The notes under the pieces are model-generated. The model was not told the DNA's origin. It did not search any database and worked only from the letters and a program-made list of their open reading frames with translations. Shown one piece after another: positions 23,672 through 25,011 of a stretch of 25,011 nt of DNA; the first letter of the stretch is position 1, and every line of letters starts with the position of its first letter. The translations under genes were made by a program, and so were the position numbers. This DNA is from a virus. The stretch is taken from IMG/VR virus record IMGVR_UViG_3300032093_000782, positions 1-25,011 of that record, one strand, 5' to 3'.

Positions 23672-24523
23672 ATGTCTATTATTCAATCATTTTTTATGGG
23701 ATCATCTTCATCACCATTGAGTGTTGAAGTTCTTATGATGGGTGGTGGTGGTGGAGCATCATCTCTTCTAGCAATTAATCCTATTGCTAGAGATGACGAT
23801 GTTTATTGGCCAAATTACTATGGAGGCGGCGGGGGTGGTGCTGGGGGATTATATATTTACTCGGCAACATTAAATCCTGGAAGCAGTTCTACAGTCACAA
23901 TTGGTGGAGGTGGAAGTGGTTCTGCCGATGGATCTCCAACTTCATTTACTGGTGCTTCTAATGCTGTTGGTGGTGGATATGGAGCAGCAAGTGATACTGG
24001 TGTAGCCTGGACAGGCCGACCTGGTGGATCTGGAAGTGGTGGTAGCAGTGGTGGCGCCGGCGGATCCGGAACTTCTGGTCAAGGAAATTCTGGTGGATCA
24101 TCCACTAGTAACGCGCAATGGGGAGCAGGAGGTGGTGGAGGAAAAGGTGGTGCTGGTAGTCCAGGACCATATCCTGTCGGTGGTGCTGGAGGACCTGGTT
24201 ATGATTTAGCAACTTTTAGAGGAGGGACTTCACTAACAGTTGCTTTTGGAGGGGGTGGTGCCGGATGGAGTAGTGTCGGAAATAATGGTGATGGAACCAC
24301 GACTCAATCACCTGCTTCTAATACAGGGGGTGGTGCTAGAAATGCTATCGGAAATTACTTGGGCCCTGCAGGTACTTTCTCTGGTGGATCAGGAAGAGTC
24401 ATCGTTCGCTATGCTGGATCTACACAAAGAGCAACAGGAGGAACTGTAACAACAGCGACTGTTGGTGGATCTCCTTATACTATTCACGATTTCACCGCAA
24501 ATGGTACATTCTCTGTAACTTAA
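23672..24523 (+). CDS. Glycine-rich adhesin-like protein, cassette 3
   Basis: 283 residues. The sequence is dominated by glycine-rich loops (GGGGGAS, GGGGGGAGGLYIYSATLNPG, GGAGWSSVGNNGDG, GGGGGKGGAGSPGPYPVGGA) separated by short variable strands. This is the layout of polyglycine-sandwich tip proteins and of the phage glycine-rich domain that ends GSGRVIVRYAGS followed by YTIHDFTANGTFSVT. The N terminus VEVLMMGGGGGASSLLA also belongs to that domain. It follows fibre 3 by one base and is therefore the likely distal receptor-binding tip. Unlike the cassette 1 tip, there is no cysteine-rich insert, and the two proteins align only in their composition. Ligand unknown. Confidence 0.68.
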   Translation: MSIIQSFFMGSSSSPLSVEVLMMGGGGGASSLLAINPIARDDDVYWPNYYGGGGGGAGGLYIYSATLNPGSSSTVTIGGGGSGSADGSPTSFTGASNAVGGGYGAASDTGVAWTGRPGGSGSGGSSGGAGGSGTSGQGNSGGSSTSNAQWGAGGGGGKGGAGSPGPYPVGGAGGPGYDLATFRGGTSLTVAFGGGGAGWSSVGNNGDGTTTQSPASNTGGGARNAIGNYLGPAGTFSGGSGRVIVRYAGSTQRATGGTVTTATVGGSPYTIHDFTANGTFSVT

Positions 24524-24536
24524 TATAGTAATAATT

Positions 24537-25011
24537 ATGGCACATTTCGCAGAACTAGATGAAAATAATATAGTACTTCAAGTAACAGTAGTCAATAACT
24601 CTGATATTTTGGATGAAAATGGAAATGAGTCAGAAGAGATTGGAATTCAATTCAATAAAAACTTATTAGGACAAGATACAAAGTGGGTTCAAACTTCTTA
24701 TAATTCAAATTTTAGATATAAGTATGCTGGGATAGGTGACTTCTATGATGAAGTTCATCAAGTTTTTATTCCACCAGGATATCATTATGATGAAGAATAT
24801 AATCGAGTTGTTTTAGATGGTTCTTTATATAATGAAGAATTTGATGAATTTATTTTACCTCAACCACATCCTTTATGGTGGTATGATCCAGAAAGAAAAA
24901 AATGGAGACCACCATTTCCAAAACCAATGACTACTCATCAATATGAATGGGATGAATCTATTTCAGATTGGAAACAAGTTGAAGGTTCTGAAGGAGAAAG
25001 ATCTTGGGTAT
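24537..25011 (+). CDS. Conserved marine T4-like phage protein with Trp/Pro-rich end, cut off by the window
   Basis: Partial, 158 residues visible and open at the right edge. MAHFAELDENNIVLQVTVVN starts a pattern I know from many marine T4-like phages, continuing GTKW-like WVQTSYNSNFRYKYAGIGDF and a YDEVHQVFIPP motif. Residues 108-150 are rich in Trp, Pro and aromatics (HPLWWYDPERKKWRPPFPKP, then YEWDESISDWKQVE), probably a repeated small module. The proteins are usually annotated as hypothetical or virion structural; some show up with fibres. The ATG at 24537 lies 13 bases after the previous stop. No strong ribosome binding site is visible. I cannot assign a function. Confidence 0.8.
   Translation, partial: MAHFAELDENNIVLQVTVVNNSDILDENGNESEEIGIQFNKNLLGQDTKWVQTSYNSNFRYKYAGIGDFYDEVHQVFIPPGYHYDEEYNRVVLDGSLYNEEFDEFILPQPHPLWWYDPERKKWRPPFPKPMTTHQYEWDESISDWKQVEGSEGERSWV

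Noticed and set aside
18015-24523. Diversity-generating retroelement acting on adhesins
   Set aside because: No reverse transcriptase and no template/variable repeat pair seen in the window.

Overview
This window is part of the late, virion-structure region of a T4-like myovirus. The best match is a marine cyanophage of the Kyanoviridae type that infects Synechococcus or Prochlorococcus. The evidence is a recognisable set of T4-type baseplate and tail proteins (gp53, gp48, gp4, a gp54-like tube-fold protein, gp26, gp27, gp5), an AT-rich sequence, tightly packed genes, late promoters of the form (G/A)ATAAATA or CTAAATA, and several proteins I remember as typical of marine T4-like phages. The host cannot be read from the sequence, and there are no host-like metabolic genes, tRNAs, integrases or insertion sequences.

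Layout. Bases 2-349 hold the 3' end of a plus-strand Mom-like DNA-modification gene. Bases 338-2920 are a minus-strand block: gp4 (DNA-end nuclease and head completion), a small unknown protein, gp48 (tail-tube cap) and gp53 (baseplate wedge). Bases 2921-2961 are a compact divergent promoter region. From 2962 to the end everything runs on the plus strand. First comes the central hub and tube module: gp54-like protein, gp26, a small ORF, two tape-measure-like proteins (the second with a SleB-like cell-wall hydrolase domain), gp27, gp5 and a beta-helical spike-like protein. Next is a 1304-residue fibrous/beta-helix structural protein with a partner. The last 9 kb contain three consecutive tail-fibre cassettes. 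Each has a collagen-like fibre with a shared C-terminal domain of about 100 residues, followed almost without a gap by a different putative adhesin: Gly-rich with an 8-cysteine insert, LamG plus beta-propeller, or Gly-rich only. Two small genes sit between cassettes 1 and 2. The window ends inside another gene conserved in marine T4-like phages.

Main observations. (1) The end of gene 26 carries what looks like a complete dnaX-style -1 programmed frameshift signal: an internal GGAGGG, the slippery heptamer T TTT TTC, a 5-nt spacer and an 11-bp hairpin. It would fuse gp26 to the following 60-codon ORF, in the place where other tailed phages encode the G/GT tail assembly chaperones, just before tape-measure-like genes. 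(2) The tail lysin activity seems to have moved from gp5, which lacks the T4 lysozyme domain, into a tape-measure-like protein. (3) The fibre region is a modular array in which conserved stalks are paired with unrelated receptor-binding tips. All functional statements rest on reading the sequence and on recalled family features; no database search was run.
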